Notes under the pieces: generated by a model
The model's database searches: none
The model's input: the letters and a program-made list of their open reading frames with translations, nothing else
What the model was told of the DNA's origin: nothing
In this document: positions 32,359 to 44,930 of the stretch, piece after piece
Layout of the letters: every line of letters starts with the position of its first letter
How positions within the stretch are numbered: the stretch's first letter is position 1
Made by a program: the position numbers and the translations under genes
Source of the DNA: Symsagittifera roscoffensis
Taxonomy: Eukaryota; Xenacoelomorpha; Acoela; Convolutidae
Assembly (NCBI RefSeq): GCF_963678635.1
Contig: NC_087069.1
Span: 43,416,688 to 43,480,687 of the forward strand
Length of the DNA: 64,000 nt
Reading direction: 5' to 3'

Positions 32359-35340
32359 TCCTTATTTGTCACTTTCCTATGCCTACTCTTGACTCAATTG
32401 CTAGAGACCTTATAGTTTTATTAACAATAATAATGACACAACACAATAAATTTCACCAGATTCTATTAAATAGTGACCACGAATCCCTGTATATTGTCAG
32501 AGTACAGTTTGTATAAAATTTATTCACACTGACCGATTATCGGTCCAACAATCTGGAAACTAGCACAATATGATGTTATCAGTCAATTTAAAAGATAGTG
32601 TATTCACTACCCAATCAAGCACAGTTTACGTTGATTTAAAATCAAAAACAAAAATATATATTGACACAATATGAATGTATATATATAAAAAAAACGTATG
32701 TGTCTTGTACTCTTAGTCGGTCGCAGTACAATAGTCGAACCTGTCTTTTAAAGAAAAAGCTTTCCCTGCTTGGTGCTGCACCAAACAGACAAAACTTTGA
32801 AGGCAGTTATTTTCTCAAGTGGGCGTCTATTGCACCCACCGAGTACTGTGTTACCTATCTGCCTTCGGACTGCCCGAGATAGACCTACTAAAATCCTCAG
32901 GGCAGTCACTTTTCCCAAAAACGTATTATGTTCCAATCCACACCAATGAGTCACGCTCTTTTTAATTTAGACTTAGTGTCGCGAGTATCCGAGTTCGGAC
33001 CTGTTTTGTATTAGTCTGGTTCTTTTTGAAAGGCAAGTTACCAGTGCAGTCACTGATACCTAGCCTGTGTATTAATAACCTAATACCTCTCGCTTTTTAG
33101 TCTTTCTTTCGTCTACCTAAGTCCTTAATAAAATAATACCCCTCCGGATTGGCACAAATAGGACCCTTCCGGACTGTCAGAATATAGACCCCTCCGGATT
33201 GGGACCCCTCCGAGTTAGTTAATAGTAGACCCCTCCGGATTTGGACCCCTCCGAATTAGCAACTATAAGACCCCTCCGGATTCGGACCCCTCCGGTTTTG
33301 TGGAAAGTAGACACCTCCGGATTCGGACCCCTCTGACTTTGAAAAATTTCGACCCCTCCGGATTGGGAGCCCTTAGCTCTGTCAAAGTAGCTTTTCGTAG
33401 TTTTCTTAATTTCAGCTTATACCCCTCCGGATACGTTCTGCGTTGCTTTTATGCTGTTTGAATTAACTGGGAAGGTATAGGATCCTTTCCTAGACCCCTC
33501 CGGATTGAAGTTAAGGCACTTATTTGACAATTCACACTAACGGTGAAGGGTCTTATCACTTGCCTAATTTCGACTCTATTATTGTTGTCTTATGCCTTCA
33601 GCCCTCCCTTTTTGTCTAGAACTGTCCTAAGTTACTTAGTTCAATCGCTATCAACTTTTGGTAGGGGTATAAGGGTTTTTCAAAAAAATTTATAAAACGT
33701 GAAGGGTGTACCCCTCCGGATTTGTGTAATTTGCTAAAAACAATCTCAAAAAATTTTCTCGCTCGCTTTTTTGAGTAATTCTCTTTCCTACTAGTAAGTT
33801 CAGCTAATTTCTGATCTAATGGTACCAAGATTGACTCGATATGCTCTGTTGTCGAAAAGTTATTAGCCAAAACGTCTTTCTTGCAAACTCAAAAAATTTC
33901 TCACTTATAGGTTCCACCTAACTTTTTCCGCGATTCTGTTCCTTTCGACCTAAAAATTATTGATCTGAGCTCAGAAGGCCTATACTCTTCTAGTTCAATG
34001 CAAAAGACCCGATCTAAAACGCTTTTGTAGAAACAATTTGCGAAAAACTATGCTACCTGGACCCCTCCGGATTGATGAATCCACCAAATCAAACACGTTA
34101 TTGTCGATTTCTCTGCAACCCGGAAGGCTTTCGGGTAGCGGGTTTTAAAACTCGTAGATTCACTAGTGGACGTTGTCCGAACAACTATTTTTACTGTCCT
34201 AACTCAAAGATTTCAGAAATTTTTCTGATCTTATAGTGTTTCTTACTATCAAAAAATGGGAAAATTTGGTTTTTGGTACCAAACTAGTTCCAGCCACTTC
34301 CGAACTAAAGTTAACCGGTTCTACTTATTACAGTAGTGCAGTTACGATGTAACACACTAACTTAGCGCTTTTTTACGTTTCAAAAAACATCGATATCTCA
34401 AAAATCGCGACTTGTGGGGGGATCAAAATATCACTATTTTGACCCTAAAAACCGGTCTGTTTTCGTTGTTTTTCACTGAAAAACGATATAAGACTATTAA
34501 TATAGGCTATATAAGTAATAATATTAGTAATACTATACCCCTCCGGGTTTGTTTATTATCCGAATTAAGGTGCTTAACTCGGATATTCGCAGTTCGGTGA
34601 AGGGTCACTACAGTGCAGCACTGTCGAGCCCCCCACAGATTACTATCTTAATTTTTGTACCAAAAGGGATACAAAACTTGTTAACGATACCCAACAGTCG
34701 ATTGTTGTCGTCGTTGAGCTTCTTCTTGTTGCTCCTTGTACTGCTTGCCGGATCAGTCTTCACCCAAGACCCCTCCGAATTGAGCGCAAATCAGCTGACC
34801 CCTCCGGATTGAGCGCAATTTATCATTAACGTGCTTAAATGCTCAAATAACCCTACAGTACAAGCCTCACAAACGGGCTTCAAAATTGATCGTAACGATC
34901 CTGACTGATATAAATGCCTGTAACAACAATATATCTATCAACAACAAACGGGGGGGGTTGAATCACATCTTGTCTGGGGGGATGATTTCTACTGATTTTT
35001 TACTTTTTTACTTTTTTTTGTTTTTTCGGTTATTTTTTATGTTTTTTGTTTTTCTTGGGTACTATACTACTTTTTGTTTGGTTTTGCTTATATCTTTAAG
35101 CGTTTTGGTCACAAACCACTCAGGGGATGAGGGGTTCATGATTCCCCCCACCCTTCCTGGTTCGTGAATTTTCGGTCTTAACTAGATTTAAAAACTATTC
35201 ACGGTAATCCGGAAGGCTTCCGCGTTCCGAACTACCCTTCCGCCCCGGCAGTTTAGGCCTATTAAGGGAGTTAATATGAGCATCCGCTCGGCGCGGAGTG
35301 CTCGTTAACGGTTCCGCCGGTCATGATGTTATGAAAGAAT
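32359..35340 (-). other. Long untranslated leader (minus copy)
   Basis: About 3 kb between the primer-binding site and gag ATG, with no supported gene. Small ORFs here begin with TTG and have no homologue outside the mirror copy. Contains the ACCCCTCCGGATT array (33,138-34,073) and the post-primer-site hairpin near 35,278-35,303. Confidence 0.75.
33138..34073 (-). repeat. Dispersed AATCCGGAGGGGT motif array (minus copy)
   Basis: Reads ACCCCTCCGGATT on the plus strand. It is dense between 33,138 and 33,506, where perfect and near-perfect copies are separated by 15-60 bp of unrelated sequence, with further copies near 33,711 and 34,061. Variants are TCCGAATT, TCCGAGTT and CTTCCGGA. Mirrors 38,571-39,507. 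Confidence 0.85.
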
Positions 35341-35357
35341 AACACCCAGGAGCGCCA
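35341..35357 (-). other. Primer-binding site (minus copy)
   Basis: Minus strand reads TGGCGCTCCTGGGTGTT, starting with the TGG expected opposite a tRNA CCA end, 12 nt after the LTR end. The primer tRNA would end AACACCCAGGAGCGCCA; I cannot say which tRNA that is. Confidence 0.75.
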
Positions 35358-35369
35358 TAAAAACATACA

Positions 35370-36300
35370 TGTAACATTCACCCGGAAGATACATATCGAC
35401 GGATAACAAAACTAAGTCTTAAGACGACTGGCTAGCGTCTAAACAGAGCTTTGCATGTTTTTCACCGTCTCTACCAAGCCAGTACTTTTCGGTGGTCTTT
35501 TCCAACATCGGGTCGACAAAAACGTTACTGTTCTCCGGCTTCGACCAGAACGCTCAAATTAACTGAATTACATGCAAAAATAGTGAGCTCACGGCTGGGT
35601 CTCAGTATCCCCAGACCACGAGGTCACTCCTAAAAACAGGGCTACTACTTATTATATTACTATTGTTTTTCTTCAGTAGATAAAAATCATCATCTCTATC
35701 GAAGATGGATCAACCCTTTCCCCCCCCCCCCAACTCTTAGCACCTCATCCTTGTCAAAACTAATTCAAATATCAGTTAAATTCAAGTCAGGACATGACAG
35801 GATGCTAAAAGTTTATGTGAGTCAATAAAAGTTTCCGTCCCGAGACCCTTCCGGATTCTTGAATCCGCTGAATCAAGCTCCTTACTCTTGATTTCTTGCT
35901 AATCCGGAAGGCTGGCTTCTTACCCTTCACCGTTGTTCGCAACGGCCTTGCAACTATTGTAGCAGCACAATAGTTGCAACTCGGAACGTTCTCTGCTATT
36001 CTGTAGTTCGTTGTCGTTTTTCAATCTCGATTTTCGTCCTGTTCGCAATCGCAGATAAAGTTGTTGTGTTTTTTCACTCATTTGTTGTTAAAAATGGCCG
36101 TTTCAGCATTTCTCAGAAATGTGACGTCATCATTCGAATTTTTGAAAATTGAAAATACTAGAATATTCTAGCCCTCACCGTTTGGCTAAACGTTCCAATA
36201 ACGCCCTTAGTTCTTAAAAACCACCAATCCGGAAGGCTTGCTGCTAAAATTCCGAATTCTGCAGAGATTGCATTTTTCACATTCTGGTCGAATGTCACAT
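35370..36300 (-). repeat. 5' LTR of minus-strand family A copy
   Basis: Ends ...TGTTACA on the minus strand at 35,370. At its outer end it begins ATGTGACATT, so about 12 bp (TGTCCGGGGAGT) are missing. By eye nearly identical to the 3' LTR of the plus copy (59,965-60,910), and more different from its immediate neighbour at 36,353-37,274. Contains the LTR stem-loop at 35,588-35,622 and a poly-C/G run near 35,720. Confidence 0.85.
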
Positions 36301-36352
36301 TCTCGTGTCGAGTTGTGTGTTCTTATTGAAGAAACGTAACCCGTATCGATTT
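36301..36352. other. 52-bp spacer at the centre of the palindrome
   Basis: Unique sequence between two outward-facing 5' LTRs. It matches no LTR end that I can see. It may be the original host target or filler from end joining. Confidence 0.7.
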
Positions 36353-37274
36353 TATGTGACATTCGACCAGAATGGCCAAAATGCAATTTATGCAGGATTC
36401 GAATTTTGAGCAGTAGGCCTTCCGAGTTGATGATTTTGAAGGATTAGCGACGTTGTTGGAACGTTTGGCCAAACGGTGAGGGCTAGAATATTCTAGTATT
36501 TTAAATTTTCAAAAATTCGAATGATGACGTCACATTTCTGAGAAATGCTGAAACGGCCATTTTAACAAAAAGCGAGTGAAAAACAGAACAACTTTATCTG
36601 TGATTGCGAACAGAACGAAAATCGAGATTAAAGAAAAACGACAACGAACTACAATAACAGAGAACGTTCCAAGTTGCAACTATTGTGCTGCTACAATAGT
36701 CGCAAGGCCGTTGCCAACAACGGTGAAGGGTGAGAACCAGCCTTCCGGATTGGTGTGAAATTGAACTTAAGGAGCTTGATTCACTGGATTCAAGAATCCG
36801 GAAGGGTTTCGGGACTGGAACTTTTAGCCTTTTATATAAACTTTTAGCTTCTTGTCATGTCCTGAATTGAATTTAATTAACAACTGGATTCATTTTGATA
36901 AGGATGAGAAGCTAGGAGTTGGGGGAAATGGTTGATCCATCTTCGATGGAGATGATGATTTTTATCTACTGAACAAAAACAATAGTAATATGATAAGTAG
37001 TAGCCCTGTTTTTAGGAGTGACCTCGTGGTCTGGGGATACAGAGACCCAGCCATGAGCTCACTATTTTTGCATGTAATTCAGTTAATTTGAGCGTTCTGG
37101 TCGAAGCCGGAGAGCAGTAACGTTTTTGTCGACCCGATGTAAGAAAGACCACCGAAAAGTACTGGCTTGGTAGAGACGGTGAAAAACATGCAAAGCTCTG
37201 TTTAGACGCTAGCCAGTCGTCTTAAGACTTAGTTTTGTTATCCGTCGATATGTATCTTCCGGGCGAATGTTACA
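36353..37274 (+). repeat. 5' LTR of plus-strand family A copy
   Basis: Starts TATGTGACATT, again without TGTCCGGGGAG, and ends GAATGTTACA. Its first two thirds differ noticeably from the 3' LTR of the same element, while the last third is very similar. Carries the stem-loop at 37,023-37,057 and CCGGAAGG/CCTTCCGG motifs. Confidence 0.85.
37023..37057 (+). ncRNA. Conserved LTR stem-loop (family A)
   Basis: CTCGTGG/CCATGAG outer and CTGGG/CCCAG inner stems with loop GATACAGAGA. The minus copy has CCGTGAG on the 3' arm, which keeps pairing through a wobble. Confidence 0.6.
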
Positions 37275-37286
37275 TGTATGTTTTTA

Positions 37287-37303
37287 TGGCGCTCCTGGGT
37301 GTT
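37287..37303 (+). other. Primer-binding site (plus copy)
   Basis: TGGCGCTCCTGGGTGTT, 12 nt after the LTR end at 37,274. The identical 17-mer occurs at 35,341 (minus) and 61,882 (fourth element), which supports its function. Confidence 0.78.
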
Positions 37304-37340
37304 ATTCTTTTTTAACATCATGACCGGCAGAACCGTTAAC

Positions 37341-37366
37341 GAGCACTCCGCGCCGAGCGGATGCTC
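37341..37366 (+). ncRNA. Hairpin just downstream of the primer-binding site
   Basis: Ten paired bases with one bulged C and a GC-rich loop. Retroelement packaging or dimerisation signals often lie in this position; that role is only inferred. Confidence 0.4.
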
Positions 37367-38570
37367 ACATCAACGCCCTTAATAGGCCTAAACCGCCGGG
37401 GCGGAAGGGTAGTTCGGAACGCGGAGGCCTTCCGGATTGCCGTGAATAGTTTTTTAACCTAGTTAAGACCGAAAATTCACGAACCAGGAAGGGTGGGGGG
37501 ATCGGCCGTCCCCTCGTCCCCTGAGTGGTTTGTGACCAAAAACACTTAAAGATATAAGCAAAACCAAACAAAAAGTAGTATAGTACCCAAGAAAAACAAA
37601 AAACATAAAAAATAACCGAAAAAACCAAAAACAGTAAAAAAGTAAAAAATCAGTAGAAATCATCCCCCCAGACAAGATGTGATTCAACCCCCCCGTTTGT
37701 TGTTGATAGATATATTGTTATTACAGGCATTTATATCAGTCAGGATTGTTACGATCAGTTTTGTAGCCCGTTTGTGAGGCTTGTACTGTAGGGTTATTTG
37801 AGCATTTAAGCACGTTAATGATAAATTGCGCTCAATACGGAAGGGTCAGCTGATTTGCGCTCAATTCGGAAGGCTCCTGGGTGAAGACCGATCCGGCAAG
37901 CAGTACAAGGAGCATCAAGAAGGGGCTCAACGACAACAACAATCGACTGTTGGGTATCGTTAACAAGTTTTGTATCCCTTTTGGTACAAAAAGTAAGATA
38001 GTAATCTGTGGGGGGCTCGACAGTGCTGCACTGTAGTGACCCTTCACCGAACTGCGAATATCCGAGTTAAGCACCTTAATTCGGATAATAAACAAACCCG
38101 GAGGGGTATAGTATTACTAATATTATTATTTATATAGCCTATATTAAAAGTCTTATATCGTTTTTCAGTGAAAAACAACGAAAACAGACCGGTTTTTAGG
38201 GTCAAAATAGCGATATTTTGATCCCCCCACAAGTCGCGATTTTTGAGATATCGATATTTTTTGAAACGGAAAAAAGCGCTAAGTTAGTGTGTTACATCGT
38301 AACTGCACTACTGTAATAAGTAGAACCGGTTAACTTTAGTTCGGAAGTGGTTGGAACTAGTTTGGTACCAAAAACCAAATTTTCCCAATTTTTGATAGTA
38401 AGAAACACTATAAAATCAGAAAATTTTTTGAAATCTTTGAGTTAGGACAGTAAAAATAGTTGTTCAGACAACGTCCACTAGTGAATCTACGAGTTTTAAA
38501 ACCCGCTACCCGAAAGCTTTCCGGGTTGCAGATAAATCGAACATAACGTGTTTGATTTGGTGGATTCATC

Positions 38571-39507
38571 AATCCGGAGGGGTCCAGGTAGCATAGTTTT
38601 TCGCAAATTTTTTCTACAAAAGCGTTTTAGATCGGGTCTTTTGCATTGAACTAGAAGAGTATAGGCCTTGTGAGCTCAGATCAATAATTTTTAGGTCGAA
38701 AGGACCAGATTTGCGGAAAAAGTTAGGCGGAACCTATAAGAGAGAAAATTTTTGAATTTGGAAAAAAGACGTTTTGGTTAATAACTTTGGAACTACAGAG
38801 CATATCGAGTCAATCTTGGTACCATTAGATCAGAAATTAGCTGAACTTACTAGTAGGAAAGAGAATTACTCGAAAAAGCGAGCGAGAAAATTTTTTGAGA
38901 TTGTTTTTAGCAAATTGTACAAATCCGGAGGGGTACACCCTTCACGTTTTATAAATTTTTCTGAAAAACCCTTATACCCCTACCAAAAGTTGATAGCGAT
39001 TGAACTAAGTAACTTAGGACAGTTCTAGACAAAAAGGGAAGGCTGAAGGCACAAGACAACCATAATAGAGTCGAAGTTAGGCAAGTGATAAGACCCTTCA
39101 CCGTTAGTGTGAATTGTCAAATAAGTGCCTTAACTTCAATCCGGAGGGGTCTAGGAAAGGACCCTATACCCTTCCCAGTTAATTCAAACAGCATAAAAGC
39201 AACGCAGAACGTATCCGGAGGGGTATAAGCTGAAATTAAGAAAACTACAAAAAGCTACTTTGACAGAGCTAAGGGCTCCCAATCCGGAGGGGTCGAAATT
39301 TTTCAAAGTCAGAGGGGTCCGAATCCGGAGGGGTCTCTCTTCCACAAAACCGGAGGGGTCCGAATCCGGAAGGGTCTTATAGTTGCTAATTCGGAGGGGT
39401 TCAAATCCGGAGGGGTCTACTATTAACTAACTCGGAGGGGTGCCAATCCGGAGGGGTCCAAATTCTGACAGTCCGGAAGGGTCCTATTTGTACCAATCCG
39501 GAGGGGT
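38571..39507 (+). repeat. Dispersed AATCCGGAGGGGT motif array (plus copy)
   Basis: Copies at 38,571, about 38,929, 39,138, 39,211, 39,281, 39,322, 39,403, 39,445 and 39,495, plus variants (CGGAAGGGT, TTCGGAGGGGT, CTCGGAGGGGT) between them. Intervals vary from about 14 to 360 bp and the intervening sequence is not repeated, so this is a motif array and not a simple tandem repeat. Confidence 0.87.
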
Positions 39508-40284
39508 ATTATTTTATTAAGGACTTAGGTAAACGAAAGAAAGACTAAAAAGCGAGAGGTATTAGGTTATTAATAAACAGGCTAGGTATCAGTGACTGCT
39601 ATGGTAACTTGCCTTTCAAAAAGAACCAGACTAATACAAAACAGATCCGAACTCGGATATTCGCGACACTAAGTCTAAATTAGAAAGAGCGTGACTCATT
39701 GGTGTGGATTGAAACATAATACGTTTTTGGGAAAAGTGACTGCCCTGAGGATTTTAGTAGGTCTAGCTCGGGCAGTCCGAAGGCAGATAGGTAACACAAT
39801 ACTCGGTGGGTGCAATAGACGCCCACTTGAGAAAATAACTGCCTTCAAAGTTTTGTCTGTTTGGTGCAGCACCAAGCAGGGAAAGCTTTTTCTTTAAAAG
39901 ACAGGTTCGACTATTGTACTGCGACCAACTAAGAGTACAAGACACATACGTTTTTTTATATATACATTCATATTGTGTCAATATATATTTTTTGTTTTTG
40001 ATTTTAAATCAACCTAAACTGTGCTTGATTGGGTAGTGACTACACTATCTTTTAAATTGACTGATAACATCATATTGTGCTAGTTTCCAGATCTTTGGAC
40101 CGATAATCGGCTAGTGTGAATAAATTTTATACAAACTGTACTCTGACAACATACAGGGATTCGTGGTCACTATTTAATAGAATCTGGTGAAATTTATTGT
40201 GTTGTGTCATTATTATTGTTAATAAAACTATAAGGTCTCTAGCAATTGAGTCAAGAGTAGGCATAGGAAAGTGACAAACAAAGA

Positions 40285-43200
40285 ATGAGTTTAGACAAGT
40301 CAAGGATACCAAAACGAGGTAATAGCTCTAGGAAATTCATACCTTAAAAGCAAAGAAAAACGATGACCGATCCTTTTGTGGATTGGATCAAGCGAACCCG
40401 GTCCGATAAAGAGGGGACGGTTTCAGGCAGAATGGTTGAAACGAGAAGTCAAAAGACCTCAGAAGAGCGAAGAGAACTGTTAGAAGTGGAGGTCAATACG
40501 GACCATACCATGGACGACAACCAGGGAGTAAATGGACTGGAAGGGAGAGGCAGAAGGCTGGCGAGTGAATCTACTCCGGTAGAACAAGGCCATGATTTTG
40601 CCACTTCCACCGGGACGTTGGATCGAGAGGAGATGTCGGAACTGTCCGACATCTCAACTGAAGTAACGGCGACTAGAAGATCTCCGACAGACAACACTAC
40701 GATGGCAAGCGGAACTGGAAAACAAACAACCTCATCATCGTTCTCAGAAAGAATGAAGAACACCTTCGAAACATCTTTCCATTCAGCATGGGAGGAGGAG
40801 CAGGAAACGATGGGGAGTCCCAGGAGGAAGAGGATGAAGAGGAGCAAGGGGACTTTGGATCTCAAGTCAGTCTCAATAGTTCGATCCAGGAGAGTGAGGC
40901 ACACGTCGGAAGAGAGACTGGAACCATGGATAAATTTGGTGTAGTGACAACGATAAGCAAAGAGGCAAACACACCGGGCCAGTCGAAGGACTTCGCGATT
41001 AGGACAAGTTCGGAGCCACAACCTGAAGAGAGTAGAACCAGAGGGCTTGGCAACGCGTTAACGGATCCTGAAATAGATAATGATAAAACATCAAGACAGA
41101 GAGTCAAGGCCCGGATCTCTACCAGCACGAAGCTACCTGGGACCGACAGGGTTACACCACCACTAGTGACGCCACTCATGGATAACGGGGCAGCACTAGA
41201 GGAAGCCTTAAACAACATAGTGGGCAGTTTAGGAGAACAAAATGAACAGATGTCGATAAGGATGAGTGAACTGGAAAGAGCAGTTCACATTGAAAGAGAA
41301 AGTCTGCGGGAAGAAATAAACCGCAACAGACAAGAAGTTGGCAGAAGCGAAAAACGCTTGAAAGAAAGAACGGACGAACATATGACGAGGAACTTGTCGC
41401 GAATGACAAGAGAGGCGGAACAGAGGGAGTTACGCTTAAGAGCCGACATGGAGAAGTTAAGAATACAGCAAGAGCAGTCTCTTGGGTCTCTTGACATAAA
41501 GATAGACGCGATGATGGAGAGGCGAACTCAGGCTATCATGGATAGGTTGGACGGGCTACTAAGCAGCAAGAGTGGACCAAAAGAAGGAGAGCCGAACTCG
41601 GGAGGTCCCAGCAGGGAACCGAGGGTGAACTTCAATGAACATCAAAGGAGGAAGACGTATGGATCCACTAGAGGCAGGGGCAGTTCATCAGGCTATGCCA
41701 CAAGGGGTAATACAGCATGGGGCCCGAACAGTAGAGCGAGTTCAACGGGGAACAGACAAACCTCGAACGAACGACCAACGCAAAGCACACATGCGACTGG
41801 GAGAAGCGATTCTGGCAACATGGGGCATACAAGCCCGAGGAGGAGTCACATGGGCCAAGCGGGAAACGCTCATGGTGATTCGGATTGCAGGGATGCACCG
41901 CACACAGAGCCTTCGACAAGGTGTGAGGACACTCAAGCGGGACACTCAAGGGATGCTACGGCAATGGCCACAGCATTTGAACCCCTGAACAGGTCTTTGG
42001 AGACATTCCTGACGCGGTTATCTAGAACCAATGAACGCAGTGAAAAGTCCAGAAGAGTCTTTAAGAAGCCAAGATGCTACAAGGACGAATCTGATGGCTG
42101 TATTGATACCTGGATAGAGGTAATGAAGCTGCATTTCGAGGAAGAGGACTTGTCGGAGAGACAGGAATGCAGCGCGCTCACCAGCAACTTAGAAGGGACA
42201 GCCCTGAACTGTGTCATGGCTAAGAAACAGTATCAACGTGACACTGCTGAGAAAATCTTCGAAATCTTGTTAAACCGTTTCGGATCAGGGGTGCAGGGGC
42301 ACCAGGCGATGATGCGCTTCGAGAAACGGAGGCAACGAGAAGATGAAACAATAGACAAGTTTCTCGATGATTTGGAAATGCTGAGAAGACGCAGCCAACC
42401 GGATGAGTCAAACCGAAGGATGAACCTGGCCGTAGCCTCAAAATTCATCGATGGTGTGAAAAATGATGAACTTCGTACGATGCTAGCAACGCATTACACA
42501 CCACTATCAACTAATGCGCCAACACCGGAGGAGTTGAGGCTCAAATCAAAAGAGTATCTTTTGTTGAAACCTCCTTCGAGATCTGGATATTACAAGAACA
42601 ATTATGGCAATTTTAACAACGGACCAGCAAACCAAGGGAACAATTGGTACAAACCGAGGGATGATATGGACAAGAGACGTTCTTGTGCTAATTGCAGTTC
42701 AACAGACCATCATGTGTCAGCATGCCCAGCTTACAAACAAGGCATGAAAGCAATAGGCTTTAGCCTCGAGGACGAAGATGCGTCAGAGATGGATCATGAG
42801 AATTTCATGAGAGGAGTAATTGCGAAATTTGGCCCGAGGTGTTTCTTTTGTAACTTGGAAGGTCATTTTAAATCAGATTGTCCGCAATTCTGGGATGCAG
42901 TGGCAGACATCAAGCATCCAAGGCATGAAGAAGCTTTGTCAGGAGTGAAAGCAAGCAAGGCTCGACTTTTGAGCGAAGCAGAGGCACGCAGGAAGGACAA
43001 ACCTCAAGAGCTGGCGGCAAAGAAAATGCAAGCAGTAACAGAAGAAGCACGTGAACCGGAACCAGCAACTGCGGCCGATGACTTCAAGATCGATTATAAG
43101 GCAGCCGCAAAGGATGCTCTAAATAGAGTACAGCAGGAATTGGTGACGAAAGGGATCGAACAAAAAGTGAAACTTGAACTGGAAAATGAAAAGCTTCAGG

Positions 43201-44930
43201 AGCAACTGAATACCTTCGAGGCAATGGAGTTCGAGGAGACGAAAACACCAAGCAGTTTAGATATGAAACTTAAAGTGATCTCCGGTAAGAGGTTCGGCAT
43301 GGCGCCGCAGGGAAAGAAGATACAGTCGATAATCTCATTGGCTGGACACCAGGTAATAAGAAATTTGAGTGAACCATCAGAGTTCACTTTAATGCATTTG
43401 GACACATATGCAGATTATCTGAGGCAGGTGGAGCCACGCACTGAGTCGAGAGCTGTGCGAGCACTACTAACGACGGGTGGCCCTCGCATGAAGAAACTTC
43501 ATGGACGCTACTTGGAGGTCTATGGGCCGTATCAAATAATGCTGAACGTGGATAGAATCAGCATCTACACCAGGACTTACATAACAACAGATGATGACCA
43601 AATGGGGCAGATCTATTTGGGTGAAGAGGAACTCAAAGTCCGCAGGATAGGCCATGACGCCATGATGGAACAAGACGCGGTACATATTGGATATGAAGCA
43701 GATGTGACAGCACACCTGCTTGACACCAACGGAACAAAAATCGGAGTCACAGGGCTTCTGGACACAGGCGCGGTGGTGAGTGTGATGCCGATAAAAACCT
43801 GGGAGAGAATGGGCTTCACGCGGGAAGATTTGATTCCTACGAATCTCCGACTAGCCGCTGCAAATCGAGGAGCTATCTACGTAGCCGGAAGAACACCGGT
43901 GACGGTCCTTCACATGGGAGGACGGAACCTTTGGATGAGCTTCCTGGTGGTAGAGAATCTGGACGACGCCGACCAATTCATCTTGGGCAGAGATTTTGTC
44001 AGGAATTTTGACGTGATGATTGACTTGAACAACGGTCTAATACGGATTAGAAACCCGGACCGAAAGTATGTTAAGAGACCAATTAATAGGATAATAACAG
44101 ATGAAAATAAGGTACCAGTTTTTTTGGATAGAAAAGTAAAGTTACAACCAGGACAAGCTGTAGTAGCAATTTTTAGAATGAGAAATTTAAATTCGTTAAG
44201 TGATAGCAAACAGGTTTGCTTAGTACCGAATCCAAATAGTCAGAGTTCGGTGATTTTAGGCCGGAGCTTCTCGGTAACGCGAAACGGACTGTGTGTCAGT
44301 GTGTTGTTGAACACACTGGACACCACGGTTTCAATCCAGCGTGGAAAGAAGCTTGGCTACGCCTTGCCGATGAGGACCGACTATGAGGAGACAAAAAACT
44401 CGAAGAAATATAGTGTGAAAGACTGTCCTTATCATGCAAATAAAGATAAAATCTTAAAGAGAATTAATGAATTAAAATCTATTCATAAATTGTTTTCAAT
44501 GAAATCCGAAACGGACGACGGCTTATCAAGCTGCTCGAATTTTCCGGAACGCCCCTCGTCATATGAACTAGATTCTGACAAACCGGTTTTGCCAGAAATA
44601 GAACATTTAAAAGGAAAAATAGGTGAGGGAGATTTTGAAAAATTGCGGGACCTCCTAGATCGGAACGCCGAAGTATTTTCAAAACATAAGGCGGACATCG
44701 GTTGCTGTAATTTCGTCGAACACGAAATCGAACTAGAAGAGGGCGCCGTTCCCCATAGGGAAGGCGCAAGGCGAATGACGCCACATAAATCGGAAGCGTG
44801 CCGAGCGGAAATAGAAATGTTGCTTGAATACGACATGATAGAACCCTCGAAATCACCATGGGCTTGCGGAGTAGTAATGGCGAAAAAGAAAGGGGGCAGC
44901 TTAGATTTTGTTGCGACTTTCGTTACTTGA
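40285..44930 (+). pseudogene. Gag, protease and start of RT (plus copy, two breaks)
   Basis: ATG 40285 corresponds to the minus-copy start but meets TAA at 40,345-40,347. The frame is open again from ATG 40,363 to about 40,768, where one G is missing, then open in the next frame (from 40,788) to 44,930. It contains the coiled coil, Arg/Gly-rich stretch, gag domain, two CCHC knuckles, and the protease with DTGA. It ends where a run of six G in the minus copy is five G here (44,892-44,896), inside the conserved RT motif A-K-K-K-G-G. The homopolymer difference could be a sequencing error. Confidence 0.85.

Larger units (their letters stand above)
12980..36300 (-). mobile_element. Family A giant LTR element, minus-strand copy, lacking its 3' LTR
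   Basis: Reading leftward from 36,300: 5' LTR, primer-binding site, leader of about 3 kb, gag-pol with macro-like end, second ORF, and 3' noncoding region. Homology to the plus-strand copy stops at 12,980 (equivalent to about 59,777), roughly 190 bp before the expected 3' LTR, where copy 1's LTR abuts. Coding lesions: a 1-nt loss near 24,954, a stop near 23,880, a 5-nt loss near 23,093, a stop at 18,023-18,025 and a ~169-nt deletion at about 14,032. Confidence 0.9.
37304..40284 (+). other. Long untranslated leader (plus copy)
   Basis: About 3 kb with no credible gene. It starts with a strong hairpin (37,341-37,366: GAGCA/TGCTC and TCCGC/GCGGA), carries scattered CCGGAAGGGT motifs and then the dense AATCCGGAGGGGT array. 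The gag ATG is at 40,285, as in the minus copy. Confidence 0.75.

Noticed and set aside
33616-33870. 84-codon ORF on the minus strand (mirror at 38,774-39,028)
   Set aside because: Starts with TTG, has no ATG, lies in the leader between motif repeats, and its presence in both arms only reflects their overall similarity.
34549-34812. 87-codon ORF with a hydrophobic run, antisense to the element (mirror 37,832-38,095)
   Set aside because: TTG start, antisense orientation within the leader, low-complexity leucine run; no support for a membrane protein gene.
44892-44896. Frameshift in the RT of the plus copy as firm evidence of decay
   Set aside because: It is a one-base difference in a G homopolymer (six versus five) and may be a sequencing error; the other lesions do not depend on it.
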